Positions 1 through 9,121 of a stretch of DNA of 64,000 nucleotides are shown one piece after another. How positions within the stretch are numbered: the first letter of the stretch is position 1; each line of letters opens with the position of its first letter. Source of the DNA: Iocasia fonsfrigidae (lineage in GTDB: Bacteria > Bacillota > Halanaerobiia > Halanaerobiales > DTU029); the NCBI RefSeq assembly GCF_017751145.1, contig NZ_CP046640.1:2708137-2772136 (forward strand), read 5' to 3'. Position numbers and translations under genes: made by a program. The notes beneath the pieces were generated by a model, which ran no database searches, was not told the origin of the DNA, and was given only the letters and a program-made list of their open reading frames with translations.

Positions 1-485
1 TCATCAAGAAAAAGGATATTAGGTTCCTGAGCCAGGGCACGGGCAATAGCTACTTTTTGTTTTTCTCCTCCACTCAGGGTGTTAATTTCTCTTTCAGCCA
101 GATGCATAATCTTAAATTTATTTAGAATAGACTCTACAATCGCTTCATCATTTGCTGATACCTTCCATTTGATATAAGGTCTCCTGCCCAATAGGATCAT
201 TTCATAAACTGTCATACTAAAACTAATAGCCTGCTTCTGCGGAACATAAGCCAGATTTTTAGCTAGTGTCCGTGAATTCATGCTGACTATTTCCTTACCA
301 TTTAAATAAACAACCCCATGCTTAGGCTTATATATATTACATAAACATTTAAGCAAAGTAGACTTACCAATCCCATTGGGCCCAACAATACTTGTCAGTT
401 GCCCTGATTTTATTTCCAAATTGATTTTTTTAATCACATCATCTTTATTATAAGCAAAATATAAATCTTGACATTTAATATCCAT
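1..485 (-). CDS. btuD: BtuD-like ABC importer ATPase (partial, runs off the left edge)
   Basis: ATP-binding subunit of a FecCDE/BtuFCD-type importer; it would power uptake of a corrinoid or siderophore across the inner membrane. Reading back from the ATG at 483-485, the protein shows Walker A (GPNGIGKST), then the signature LSGGEKQ, and Walker B (ILFLDE) right at the window edge. The H-loop and C-terminus lie outside. It is the third gene of an operon with the permease (64 bases upstream) and the binding protein, under a cobalamin riboswitch, which argues for vitamin B12 rather than iron as substrate. The family call is firm; the substrate rests on the riboswitch. Confidence 0.88.
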   Translation of the reverse strand, partial: MDIKCQDLYFAYNKDDVIKKINLEIKSGQLTSIVGPNGIGKSTLLKCLCNIYKPKHGVVYLNGKEIVSMNSRTLAKNLAYVPQKQAISFSMTVYEMILLGRRPYIKWKVSANDEAIVESILNKFKIMHLAEREINTLSGGEKQKVAIARALAQEPNILFLD

Positions 486-549
486 ATTCTATAACCCTTA
501 TCCCCTGAATTTACTTCAAAAGAGAATAAACCTCCCCTTACTCTAATTT

Positions 550-1632
550 TCAAAAATAATCACTTTTTCTTCTAATTAAAATATAAAGAAAAAATGGAGC
601 TCCACATATAGAGGTGATTATGCCTATAGGTAATTCTGTAGGATTAATAATTAACCTGGCTGCTGTATCAGCTAGTACCAGAATAATTGCTCCCATTAGT
701 CCCGATGCAATAATTAAAAATCTATTATCATTTCCAAATATCATCCTACAAACATGAGGTGCAAGTAGACCAACAAATCCAATAATACCAGTAAAAGCCA
801 CCACACAACTTGTTAATAAAGCTGTAATAAAACTCCCCTTTCTCCGCAATGTTTTTACATCTATTCCTAAATTTTTAGCCACCTCTTCACCAGCGTTTAA
901 TGTATTAATGTCCCAGGCTAATTTAATTAAAAATATAAAACAAATTATCATAATTGGTGTCAGTATTAAAACATCAATCCATTCTGCTCGATATAGACCA
1001 CCCATCAACCAGATAGTTAATTCAGCAAGTTGCTCATGATTAGAAGTATATTTTAGAAAAGATATTCCTGCTGAAAAGAGATAGCTTAAAGCTACCCCGG
1101 CCAGAATCAAAGTGGCTGCTCCACCTTTTTTTAAAGATGATATCACATTAATTAAAATAATACTCAAAATACCCATTACAAAAGCCCCCATTATTATTAT
1201 CCAGGAACCATATTGAACCATCATTTCTGTACCAAGGATATAATTTCCCAAAACAATAGCCATCCCTGCCCCTAAAGCCGAAGCTGAAGAAACACCTAAT
1301 GTATAGGGACTAGCTAGGGGGTTGCGTAATAATGACTGCATAACAGTACCATTAGCCCCTAATGATAAACCAGTAATTAACCCCAATAATACTCGAGGTA
1401 ATCTGATTTTTAATATTATTCCTTGATCAAAATTTGTATAATTACCAAGAGTAATCCCTGTTATTTTTTGTAATATAACCCCATAAACATCTTTCATAGT
1501 TATATCAGCAACCCCCAGGGTTATAGAATAACCTAAAACTAACAGCAAAATCACAGCCATTAAAATTAACAGCAATACCCTTTTAGCTATTATCCTAGAA
1601 TATAAACTCTTACTTAATTTAGTATTAAACAC
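550..1632 (-). CDS. btuC: BtuC-like FecCD-family permease
   Basis: Membrane subunit of the B12-type ABC importer, 360 aa, the usual FecCD length. Many hydrophobic segments are visible, as are family blocks such as RLPRVLLGLITG near residue 75, NPLASPYTLG near residue 108 and GFVGLLAPHVCR near residue 285. It apparently starts with GTG at 1632, preceded by a GGGGG ribosome site. It lies 22 bases after the binding protein gene and 64 bases before the ATPase, so one transcript is likely. FecCD permeases carry siderophores, haem or B12; the upstream cobalamin riboswitch selects B12 here. Confidence 0.92.
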   Translation of the reverse strand: MFNTKLSKSLYSRIIAKRVLLLILMAVILLLVLGYSITLGVADITMKDVYGVILQKITGITLGNYTNFDQGIILKIRLPRVLLGLITGLSLGANGTVMQSLLRNPLASPYTLGVSSASALGAGMAIVLGNYILGTEMMVQYGSWIIIMGAFVMGILSIILINVISSLKKGGAATLILAGVALSYLFSAGISFLKYTSNHEQLAELTIWLMGGLYRAEWIDVLILTPIMIICFIFLIKLAWDINTLNAGEEVAKNLGIDVKTLRRKGSFITALLTSCVVAFTGIIGFVGLLAPHVCRMIFGNDNRFLIIASGLMGAIILVLADTAARLIINPTELPIGIITSICGAPFFLYILIRRKSDYF

Positions 1633-1654
1633 TTTTTCCCCCTATTTGTTCAGA

Positions 1655-2686
1655 CTAATATTCTGGAAATATTAATTGTTTATTATCATCAATACTTATC
1701 CTAAAAAACTTATTCATTAAATCTGCATATACTGCTTGTGGTTCAATATCGGCAAACAATTCAGGGTGAGCAAGTTTAGCATAATATAAGTCTCCAACTA
1801 CCGAAGGCAACCCACTATTTACAAGCCAGGTCATTACATATACCCTGTCATTCTTAACAGCTGATGTATTTTTAAGACCTGTTCTGTTGATTATTTCCTT
1901 CCAAGACTCTTTCATTTCTTCATTAGAAACTCCAGGACTTTCCATCCTAATTATTAATTCTGGATTTTCTTGAATTACATACTCACTGGAAACCTCAGGA
2001 TATCTTCCCACAGTATTAGCACAGATATTTATCCCACCTGCCAATTCAATTCGCGGTTGGACAGTCGCTTTAGAACTTCCGGTTTTATACTTGCCTCTCC
2101 ATTCCCAATAAATACGTGTTTTTTCGTCTTCCTTCAGTCCAGCAACTCTCTCTTTAATTAAGACCCTATACTGAGATATAAAAGCAATTAACTCCGTAGC
2201 TTTCTCTTCATTATTAACAATCTTAGCTAATTTTCTAATTACATTAAAAAGATTACTGGCTTCAGAAGTTCTTTCAGCTATTGTTGGAATACCAAAATCA
2301 TTGAACTTTTTGCGGGCATCATCCTGAAGCATGGTATCAGCAATAATAACATCAGGGTTCAACTCTATAATAGACTCAATTTGCGGTCTATATGAAGAAC
2401 TTGCAACAATTGGTACATCTTCTAGCATACTCAAAGCAGCTGAGGTAGCACTCCAATCATCCCTTCCTATTATTTTATTACCAGCATCTAGGGCAATAAG
2501 CATTTCATTTAAAGGAGCACTAAGACAAATAATTCTTTTCACAGGGAGTTTAATTTTAACTCTGTAACCATCAGAATCTGTTAGGATAATAGTGTTATCT
2601 GCAAAGACATAAGTTGACCCTAATAAAACTATCACTAATGAAAAAACAAGTAATAAAATATAGTTTTTCAAATTTTTCTGGCCCAT
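1655..2686 (-). CDS. btuF: BtuF-like periplasmic binding protein
   Basis: Substrate-binding protein of the importer, 343 aa, PF01497-type. The first 29 residues are a signal peptide (charged start, hydrophobic core, cleavage near YVFA). The body has the family pattern: RIICLSAPLNEMLIAL near residue 50, NPDVIIAD near residue 108, and a C-terminal lobe ending the domain. No lipobox cysteine is seen at the signal peptide, so it is probably free in the periplasm, as expected for a diderm cell. It is the first gene of the btuFCD operon, about 240 bases downstream of a cobalamin riboswitch. The substrate could be a corrinoid other than B12. Confidence 0.9.
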   Translation of the reverse strand: MGQKNLKNYILLLVFSLVIVLLGSTYVFADNTIILTDSDGYRVKIKLPVKRIICLSAPLNEMLIALDAGNKIIGRDDWSATSAALSMLEDVPIVASSSYRPQIESIIELNPDVIIADTMLQDDARKKFNDFGIPTIAERTSEASNLFNVIRKLAKIVNNEEKATELIAFISQYRVLIKERVAGLKEDEKTRIYWEWRGKYKTGSSKATVQPRIELAGGINICANTVGRYPEVSSEYVIQENPELIIRMESPGVSNEEMKESWKEIINRTGLKNTSAVKNDRVYVMTWLVNSGLPSVVGDLYYAKLAHPELFADIEPQAVYADLMNKFFRISIDDNKQLIFPEY

Positions 2687-2729
2687 TTTTATCTCTCTTT
2701 CTTATAGTATAATTAATATATAATATTAA

Positions 2730-2755
2730 AGCTGCCTCTTCTAAAAAAGGCAGCT
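2730..2755 (-). other. Hairpin in the btuF leader
   Basis: An 8-bp perfect inverted repeat (AGCTGCCT / AGGCAGCT, arms 2730-2737 and 2748-2755) between the riboswitch terminator and the btuF start. On the minus strand it is followed by TTTAATATT, a poor terminator tract. It may be a second regulatory stem or a translation-level element. Role unproven. Confidence 0.45.
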
Positions 2756-2818
2756 GTGAATAATCATGTTTTATGTATAAATAGTAATAAATACATCATT
2801 TAACGATTGTATAATAAT

Positions 2819-2844
2819 AAAAAAACGCCTTTCCGGGGAAAGGC
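2819..2844 (-). terminator. Riboswitch-controlled intrinsic terminator
   Basis: On the minus strand an 8-bp G+C-rich stem (GCCTTTCC / GGAAAGGC, 2827-2844) is followed by GTTTTTTT. It lies between the cobalamin aptamer and btuF, the classical position for a transcription-terminating expression platform. High B12 would be expected to favour this stem and stop transcription of btuFCD. Confidence 0.85.
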
Positions 2845-2934
2845 AAAAATAATCATATCTAAATCAGCACATATTAATACTTATTCAAACATGAGTTATC
2901 CCTCGTTACCTCTAATGCCGGAGGAAATACGAAG

Positions 2935-3108
2935 TACACAATAATGGCAGGTCTTCTGGCTCCAGCCCCTAACAATTATTTCATGCCTATCCTTCCCGTT
3001 TAAAAACAGTGGATATGCAAATACTTATACAGGCTGTTACAGCTACGACTACAGCAACGGTCTCTCACCGTTTTCCCTATTAATTTTAAAAACCATTAAT
3101 GGAACTCA
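2935..3108 (-). ncRNA. Cobalamin riboswitch
   Basis: Read on the minus strand, the leader contains the conserved aptamer blocks in order: GAGTTCC, AGGGAAAACGGTGAGA, CCGTTGCTGT, CCACTG, GGGAAGG, and the B12 box AGCCAGAAGACCTGCC (2946-2961). This order is diagnostic of the adenosylcobalamin/cobalamin class. A terminator follows at 2819-2844, so control is probably at transcription. It governs the btuFCD operon and is the main reason for assigning those genes to corrinoid uptake. Confidence 0.95.
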
Positions 3109-3255
3109 ATTATATTTTATTGTAACAAACAAATAAAATTATCCCGCTCCTTTTTTTATTGCTATATATTACTGATTTATAATAACACATAGCTCAAAAA
3201 TATATCTTGTAATAATTTGTACATATTTTGTAATTTTTAATTAAACTCTAATGTA

Positions 3256-3285
3256 ATTATACTATATTACAGAACAAAAGGTCAA
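3256..3285 (-). promoter_or_regulatory. Sigma-A-type promoter of the btuFCD leader
   Basis: On the minus strand TTGACC (3280-3285) and TATAAT (3256-3261) are separated by 18 bases, a near-consensus vegetative promoter. Transcription would start near 3249 and run through the riboswitch. Confidence 0.6.
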
Positions 3286-3337
3286 ATAACTATTAGAATT
3301 AAAATAAATTTAAACATTTCACAGACAAACTTTTATC

Positions 3338-5083
3338 CTAAAACAAACTATCAGCTGCCGTTAACTCAGTATTAAATTCCGTCTGATACAATTTCTTATA
3401 TACACCATTTTCTTTCTTGATGAGTTCTTCATGTCTGCCCCTTTCTACAATACCCTCATCAGTCAGAACAAGGATCTCGTCAGCATTTTTCACTGTAGAA
3501 AGCCGGTGGGCAATAACCAGTGTTGTCCTACCTCTGGCTAACTCTTCCAGTGAAGCCTGGATTATCTTTTCACTCTGATTATCCAGTGAGGAAGTGGCCT
3601 CATCTAAAATTAAAATCGGTGGATTCTTTAAAAATGACCTGGCAATCGATAATCTCTGTTTCTGACCCCCGGAGAGCTTGACCCCTCTTTCACCAATCTC
3701 TGTTTCATAGCCATTTTCCATATTTTTAATGAATTGATGGGCATTGGCTTTCCTGGCTGCTTCAACTATCTCTTCATCTGTTGCTTTGAAATTTCCATAA
3801 AGGATATTATCCCTGACAGTCCCATTAAACAAAAATACATCCTGTTGTACTATACCGATATTATTCCGCAATGAATTGAGTTTGATATCCTTTATATCTA
3901 CTCCATCTATAAAAATCTTACCACTATCTATCTCATAAAAACGGGGTAACAGATTACAAATAGTTGTTTTACCGGCCCCAGAAGGGCCAACAAAAGCTAC
4001 TGTCCGTCCTGGTTCTACTTCAATATTAATATTTTTTAGTACATGTGATTTGTTATCATAACTAAAACTAACATTCTGATATTTAATTTTCCCCTTCACA
4101 TCATCCATTTCAATAGCATCACTTTTATCTTCTATCTGCGGTTTAATAGCCAGTATATTGGTAAAGCGGCTAAAACCAGACATACCCCTCTGCAATTGCT
4201 CATTAAAATTTACTAACCTTCTTATCGGCTGCATAAACATATTGACATAAAAGAGAAAAGCTACTAATTGACCTGTACTCAATTCGCCCCGGTAAATAAA
4301 ATATGTACCAGCACCAAGTGTAACAACCCTGATTAGATTGATAAACAGGTTCATCCCGGCATGAAAACGGGCCATATTTTTCATGGCATATTCCCGGGAA
4401 CGGCGGAACTGATTATTACCTTCATCAAATTTCTTCTTTTCAAAACCTTCATTAGTAAACGATTTAACTACCCTGATACCACTAAGGCTATCTTCAATAA
4501 TAGAATTTACCTCAGCAACCTTTTCTCTGATATCTTTAAAGGCAATATACATTTTTTGACCCAATTTAAGAGAAAAGAATATCATCAGCGGCAGCAGCAT
4601 AAAGGTTACCAAAGCCAGTTTCAAACTCATTCCAGCCATAATAAGGAAAGAACCAATAATCATGATCACAGAAATAAAAAAGTCTTCAGGACCATGATGA
4701 GCTAGCTCAGAAATATTATTAAGGTCATTAACAATTCGGGACATAAGATAAGCAACCTTATTATCATCATAAAACTTAAAAGAAAGCTTCTGGAGATGGC
4801 TAAAAATCTCTTCCCTCATATCAGTCTCCATCCTAATACCAACAACATGACCCCAGAAGTGAACTATATATTGTAAAATAAAGCGAAAAAGATAAAGCAC
4901 TATAAGAATAAACACCAGTCTAGCCGCTATAGTAAAATTCCTATCTGGAAAATATGTATCGACTAGCTTCTGAATAAAGATTGGAAAAACAAGATCTAAG
5001 CCTGACATTAAAAAGGCACAGGAAATATCCAGTACAAATAATTTCCAGTGTTTTTTATAATAACTACTAAATTTCTTTAACAT
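3338..5083 (-). CDS. MsbA/MdlB-type ABC exporter (half transporter)
   Basis: A 581-aa type IV exporter with an N-terminal six-helix membrane domain (about residues 1-310) fused to a nucleotide-binding domain. Walker A (GPSGAGKTT) is near residue 365, the signature LSGGQKQR near residue 470 and Walker B with the catalytic glutamate (ILILDEAT) follow. It is a single gene, so it probably works as a homodimer, pumping lipid, drug or peptide outwards; the substrate cannot be read from sequence. It starts at ATG 5083, with a GGGGGG tract 11 bases upstream as an unusual ribosome site. It lies 127 bases after feoB, with no clear terminator between them, so cotranscription is possible. Confidence 0.9.
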   Translation of the reverse strand: MLKKFSSYYKKHWKLFVLDISCAFLMSGLDLVFPIFIQKLVDTYFPDRNFTIAARLVFILIVLYLFRFILQYIVHFWGHVVGIRMETDMREEIFSHLQKLSFKFYDDNKVAYLMSRIVNDLNNISELAHHGPEDFFISVIMIIGSFLIMAGMSLKLALVTFMLLPLMIFFSLKLGQKMYIAFKDIREKVAEVNSIIEDSLSGIRVVKSFTNEGFEKKKFDEGNNQFRRSREYAMKNMARFHAGMNLFINLIRVVTLGAGTYFIYRGELSTGQLVAFLFYVNMFMQPIRRLVNFNEQLQRGMSGFSRFTNILAIKPQIEDKSDAIEMDDVKGKIKYQNVSFSYDNKSHVLKNINIEVEPGRTVAFVGPSGAGKTTICNLLPRFYEIDSGKIFIDGVDIKDIKLNSLRNNIGIVQQDVFLFNGTVRDNILYGNFKATDEEIVEAARKANAHQFIKNMENGYETEIGERGVKLSGGQKQRLSIARSFLKNPPILILDEATSSLDNQSEKIIQASLEELARGRTTLVIAHRLSTVKNADEILVLTDEGIVERGRHEELIKKENGVYKKLYQTEFNTELTAADSLF

Positions 5084-5210
5084 AAAAAAGAAAACCCCCC
5101 AAAAATAATAACTGTAATATTTATGTATTATTAATTATTAACATCATTTATTATAATACACTCCACTAATTATAGCAATTTTATCAGGAGGAAAATCTTA
5201 TATTATTTTC

Positions 5211-7274
5211 TTATTTTAATCCAAACAATAAACCACCCTGGTAAATAATAAATCCAATTATCCAGGCCAGCATAAAGGTATATACAGCAGTAAAGACCAT
5301 CCACTTCCACGAATTGGTCTCTCTTTTAATAGCAGCCAGGGTAGCAATACACGGTGTATATAATAATGTTAGAATCATCATCACATAGGCTTTTAAAGGG
5401 GTAAAATTATTCATTATAACTGTACTTAATCCCCCATCACCGACACTATAGACTACTCCTAGAGCTGCAACCACTACCTCCTTAGCTAAAACACCAAATA
5501 TTAGAGAAGCAGTAGCCTGCCAGTTTCCCAAACCAAGGGGCGAAAAAACGGGAGACAAAAAGTCAGCAATTCTGCCTATCATACTCTCCTGACTGGCATA
5601 AGCCACTCCTACCGGTAAACTTGCCAGAGCCCAGATTAAAATTACAACAGCAAATATAATCGTCCCGGCTTTTTTAATAAAAGTTCTTGCCCTCTGCCAC
5701 ATATGAATCAGAATAGTCCTGATACCAGGTAATCTATAGGGAGGTAATTCCATTACAAATGTACCTGTTTCATTCTTAAAAAGAAAAGATCTAAAGAATT
5801 TTGCCATAAATATTGCAATAACTATTCCTAAAACATAAAGAGAGAAAATAACATTACCCTCTTTCCCTGGGAAAAAAACAGCTGCAAAAACTATATAAAC
5901 AGGTAATCTGGCTGAACAGGACATAAAACTATTGATAAGAATAGTAATCACTCTATCATCCCTATTTTCCAGTGTACGGGCAGCCATTACTCCGGTAACA
6001 TTACAACCAAATCCCAGGATAAGGGGAATAAATGACTTGCCATGCAGACCAAAATTCTGCATAATTTTATCCATTACATAAGCAGCCCTGGACATATATC
6101 CACTATCTTCAAGTATAGAAATACACAAAAAAAGCAGAAAAATATTCGGCAGATATACTAAAACAGCACCAACCCCAGCAATGATGCCATCAATAAACAG
6201 TGAATTTAAAAATACAACACCCCCAATATTTGGTAAAAACGTTTCGAGAAAATCTGTTAAATATACAAAAAACCCTTTAATAAAAAGGCTTATAGGATTG
6301 CTTAAAGTAAATGTAATTTTAAAGAGAGTCCACATAATTAAAAAAAATACTGGTAAACCCAGAAAACGGTTGGTCACTATTTTATCAATTCTGTCACTGA
6401 AGGAAATCTCATTTCTATTAATCAGGGGAAACTTAAGCACATCATTAACAAGACCATGGATAAAGGCATATTTTTTCTCAACTATAAGGGCATCACTTTC
6501 TTCACCTGTTTCAGTCTCAATACTTTCCAGGCTTTTTCTAATCCGGTTTATTGAATAATTAGTAATTTCTTTTTCAATTTCTTTTATAATGTGTTCATCC
6601 TGTTCAAGAATTCCAACTGCTAAGTAGCGTGTATTATAATCTCTATTTATACCTGGATTACTGTCCAAAATTGCCTTAATCTCAGCAATCTCCCTTTCAA
6701 TATCATTTCCATAGTCTATTTTAAAATTAATAGCCATATCTTTCCTGAATTCCTCTACAGCCCTGGCCACTAAATTATTAATGCCTTTACCCTTTGTCGC
6801 AATAGTCCTTACCACCGGGACACCTAGAAAATCACTAAGCTTTTCAATATCAATATTAAAATTCTTTTTACTTACTTCATCATACATATTCAGAACCAGT
6901 ATAAGCTGAACACCCATTTCTAATAACTGGGTTGTTAAGTAAAGATTTCGTTCCAGATTGGTAGCATCTACTACATTAATAACCAGGTCTGTCCCTTTTG
7001 ATAGGAGAAAATCTTTAGCAATAAGTTCATCTTCTGAATAAGCGCCCAGACTATATATTCCTGGAAGATCAACTATCTTAAGTGATAGGTCTTTATAGTT
7101 TAAATAACCCTCTTTCTTCTCTACCGTAACCCCAGGCCAGTTGCCAACATGTTGTTTAGTACCAGTCAGTTGATTAAATATACTGGTCTTTCCTGAGTTA
7201 GGGTTGCCGGCTATAGCAACTATTAACTCATCTGCTTTTTCTGCTACAGCTATATTTTTTTTGCTTGCTTTCAT
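5211..7274 (-). CDS. feoB: Ferrous iron transporter FeoB
   Basis: Inner-membrane Fe(II) uptake protein. The N-terminal GTPase domain shows G1 (GNPNSGKTS), G3 (DLPGIYSLG) and G4 (NMYD). A helical insertion follows, then two Gate regions with many membrane segments; SCSARLPVYIV near residue 460 and GVLAKEVVVAALGV near residue 600 are typical FeoB blocks. Length, about 687 aa, is normal. A GTG at 7283 is in frame, but AGGTGG lies six bases before the ATG at 7274, so I choose that start. It directly follows the DtxR gene, and no separate feoA is seen: the FeoA-like domain is on the regulator. Confidence 0.96.
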   Translation of the reverse strand: MKASKKNIAVAEKADELIVAIAGNPNSGKTSIFNQLTGTKQHVGNWPGVTVEKKEGYLNYKDLSLKIVDLPGIYSLGAYSEDELIAKDFLLSKGTDLVINVVDATNLERNLYLTTQLLEMGVQLILVLNMYDEVSKKNFNIDIEKLSDFLGVPVVRTIATKGKGINNLVARAVEEFRKDMAINFKIDYGNDIEREIAEIKAILDSNPGINRDYNTRYLAVGILEQDEHIIKEIEKEITNYSINRIRKSLESIETETGEESDALIVEKKYAFIHGLVNDVLKFPLINRNEISFSDRIDKIVTNRFLGLPVFFLIMWTLFKITFTLSNPISLFIKGFFVYLTDFLETFLPNIGGVVFLNSLFIDGIIAGVGAVLVYLPNIFLLFLCISILEDSGYMSRAAYVMDKIMQNFGLHGKSFIPLILGFGCNVTGVMAARTLENRDDRVITILINSFMSCSARLPVYIVFAAVFFPGKEGNVIFSLYVLGIVIAIFMAKFFRSFLFKNETGTFVMELPPYRLPGIRTILIHMWQRARTFIKKAGTIIFAVVILIWALASLPVGVAYASQESMIGRIADFLSPVFSPLGLGNWQATASLIFGVLAKEVVVAALGVVYSVGDGGLSTVIMNNFTPLKAYVMMILTLLYTPCIATLAAIKRETNSWKWMVFTAVYTFMLAWIIGFIIYQGGLLFGLK

Positions 7275-7289
7275 TTTAACCACCTTTTA

Positions 7290-7985
7290 TTACTCCACCT
7301 CTACATAAATTTCTGCTGCTTCTTTTTTCCGCAAACTCAAATTATATCCCTTTACATTAAGTTCAATAGGGTCTCCTAAAGGTGCCTTACCCTTTACTTT
7401 TATATGTGTCCCTGGAATCAAACCCATTTCTAACAATTTCTTTTTCTTCTTCCCTTTAGCAGTAATCTTAACAATTCTAGCAGAATCATTAACAACAAGC
7501 TCATTTAATGAAGCAATACTATCTGGGGAAATTTTTCCCTTGGTTTCAGTCATCTGAAATAGTTCACTTATACAACTGCTTTCTAAATCAATACTATTTG
7601 TATTAACCAGAAAATCAACTAACCGTTCCATAGTAACAGAACTAACTACATGTTCCATTAAACAGGCATCTTTCTCAGCAATCTCCTCTTCAACTTTCAA
7701 AATATTAACTAAGAAATTCTTAATAATTTTGTGTCGGCATGATATTTTTCTTGCATAATCCTTACCCATTTTAGTTAAGATAACCGGTCCATATTTTTCC
7801 TGTTCTACCAGTTTTAATTTAGATAGTTTATTAACTACTTCGTTTACACTGGAGGCAGCAATCTCTAACTTCCTGGCAATATCGGATACACGGGCTGAAC
7901 CCTCTTTCTCGGAAATCAAAAATATTGTTTCTAAATAATCTTCCATTGATGAAGAAAGACTCATTGTCTTATCCATCATAATCAT
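7290..7985 (-). CDS. DtxR/IdeR-family iron regulator with a FeoA-like C-terminal domain
   Basis: A 231-aa metal-dependent repressor. Residues 10-70 form the winged helix (MEDYLETIFLI is the family signature). Residues 75-150 carry the metal and dimer domain (HKIIKNFLVNIL, then CLMEHVVS with candidate ligands). Residues 155-231 are a FeoA/SH3-like domain (LLEMGLIPGTHIKVKGKAP). It probably represses with Fe(II) or Mn(II). It is followed by feoB after 15 bases, and a DtxR-type palindrome stands 29 bases upstream of it, which implies autoregulation. An alternative start is the ATG at 7979, better spaced from AAAGG. It is the most likely owner of the repeated TTAGG-N4-CCTAA sites in this window. 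Confidence 0.93.
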   Translation of the reverse strand: MIMMDKTMSLSSSMEDYLETIFLISEKEGSARVSDIARKLEIAASSVNEVVNKLSKLKLVEQEKYGPVILTKMGKDYARKISCRHKIIKNFLVNILKVEEEIAEKDACLMEHVVSSVTMERLVDFLVNTNSIDLESSCISELFQMTETKGKISPDSIASLNELVVNDSARIVKITAKGKKKKKLLEMGLIPGTHIKVKGKAPLGDPIELNVKGYNLSLRKKEAAEIYVEVE

Positions 7986-8013
7986 CCTTTCTCTTTAATT
8001 GTACTAACAGTGA

Positions 8014-8027
8014 TTAGGTTTCCCTAA
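8014..8027 (-). promoter_or_regulatory. DtxR-type iron box upstream of dtxR-feoB
   Basis: TTAGGTTTCCCTAA, a 14-bp near-palindrome matching the half-site pattern of DtxR/IdeR operators (TTAGG, four bases, CCTAA). It lies 29 bases before the regulator's start. Confidence 0.82.
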
Positions 8028-8178
8028 TATATACTTAAAAAATTATATTTTCCATTACTTCTTTTCCTTGATAATATAAAACTTCAATATCATTATACAC
8101 CAGAATACTACTCTTTATCAAATAATTCAATTAAATTATATTATATATAATATCTAAATCAGTAGGTTTCAAAGAAAA

Positions 8179-8210
8179 TAAGTCTCTTAAAATTAATCCT
8201 AAGAGACTTA
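8179..8210 (-). terminator. Terminator of the receptor/DUF4198 operon
   Basis: A perfect 11-bp inverted repeat (TAAGTCTCTTA / TAAGAGACTTA) with a ten-base loop. On the minus strand it is followed by TTTTCTTT. It lies 29 bases after the stop of the DUF4198 gene. Confidence 0.82.
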
Positions 8211-8238
8211 AATGGACAATATCTTTGAATCACATTTT

Positions 8239-9063
8239 TTAGGGAATTTCAAAAGTTAAAGTAGCTGTATAACTTAATGTATTGCATTTTGTACTCATTT
8301 CACCTTCAGGGGGCAATTTCATCTGGGCTTTTAGTAACCATGGACCCCAGTGAGTAATTCTTATTTTGGCTATACCATCACTACTTGTTGTGGTTGCATA
8401 GGCAAAATCATCACTACTAGAAAAGCCACTGTAAGTAGCATATAATTTGCAAAATTTAGCTGGTTTACCATCAAATAAAACCTTAACTCGTAAAAACTGT
8501 CCATTACTTGCATTAAATTTATAGGGATTGTCTAGGGGAATTATTTCTAATTTTTGACCAATTGGTTTAGCAAAAGAATCATCATTTGTTTCACCCACAG
8601 ATATTAAGCATTTAGCATACTGTTCATAGTAATTACTTAAAATAACACCCTTGAGACCGCTTTTAGGCCCTAATTTATGATGGATTTTCCCGTTATCGAC
8701 GTGCATAGTATAAAATCCTGGTTTCTTTGCAGCATAAACAGTATAAAAACCAGGTTTTTCAAAACTTAACGAAGTTGCTAAAAACCCTCCCTCTCCTGGA
8801 GCAATTTCCTTTTTCCCTAATTCTTCATTAAATAGAGAAATTTCTTTAAATCCCTTAACATCAGGAAAATCTGCTACAGGATAACGATGACCCCAACCAA
8901 AATAAATCTTACTCATTCCTCCAAATTTTTCATAAAATGATGGTGCATAATCTGTAGAATTTATCCACAGACTATGAGCAGACACAAATCCAGAAAACAA
9001 AAAAAACATTGCTAACAACAAACCCCAAACAATACCTATTTTACCCTTTTTAATCATATTCAT
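8239..9063 (-). CDS. Periplasmic DUF4198-type protein
   Basis: A 274-aa exported protein. A signal peptide covers about residues 1-29, and the mature chain begins AHSLWIN, the His-containing start typical of DUF4198 proteins, which often accompany TonB-dependent metal receptors. Two beta-sandwich-like parts are suggested: residues 30-150, and a C-terminal part with DGIAKIRITHWGPWLLKA. It is 58 bases after the TonB receptor gene, so it is very likely cotranscribed and iron-controlled. The start at 9063 has a clear AGGAGGG site. Its role as a periplasmic metal or ligand carrier is inferred from neighbours; no catalytic residues are recognised. Confidence 0.8.
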   Translation of the reverse strand: MNMIKKGKIGIVWGLLLAMFFLFSGFVSAHSLWINSTDYAPSFYEKFGGMSKIYFGWGHRYPVADFPDVKGFKEISLFNEELGKKEIAPGEGGFLATSLSFEKPGFYTVYAAKKPGFYTMHVDNGKIHHKLGPKSGLKGVILSNYYEQYAKCLISVGETNDDSFAKPIGQKLEIIPLDNPYKFNASNGQFLRVKVLFDGKPAKFCKLYATYSGFSSSDDFAYATTTSSDGIAKIRITHWGPWLLKAQMKLPPEGEMSTKCNTLSYTATLTFEIP

Positions 9064-9121
9064 TGTTCCCTCCTATTAATATTTTAATATGTAAAATTTT
9101 TATTTTTCCCTATTTTATTTA

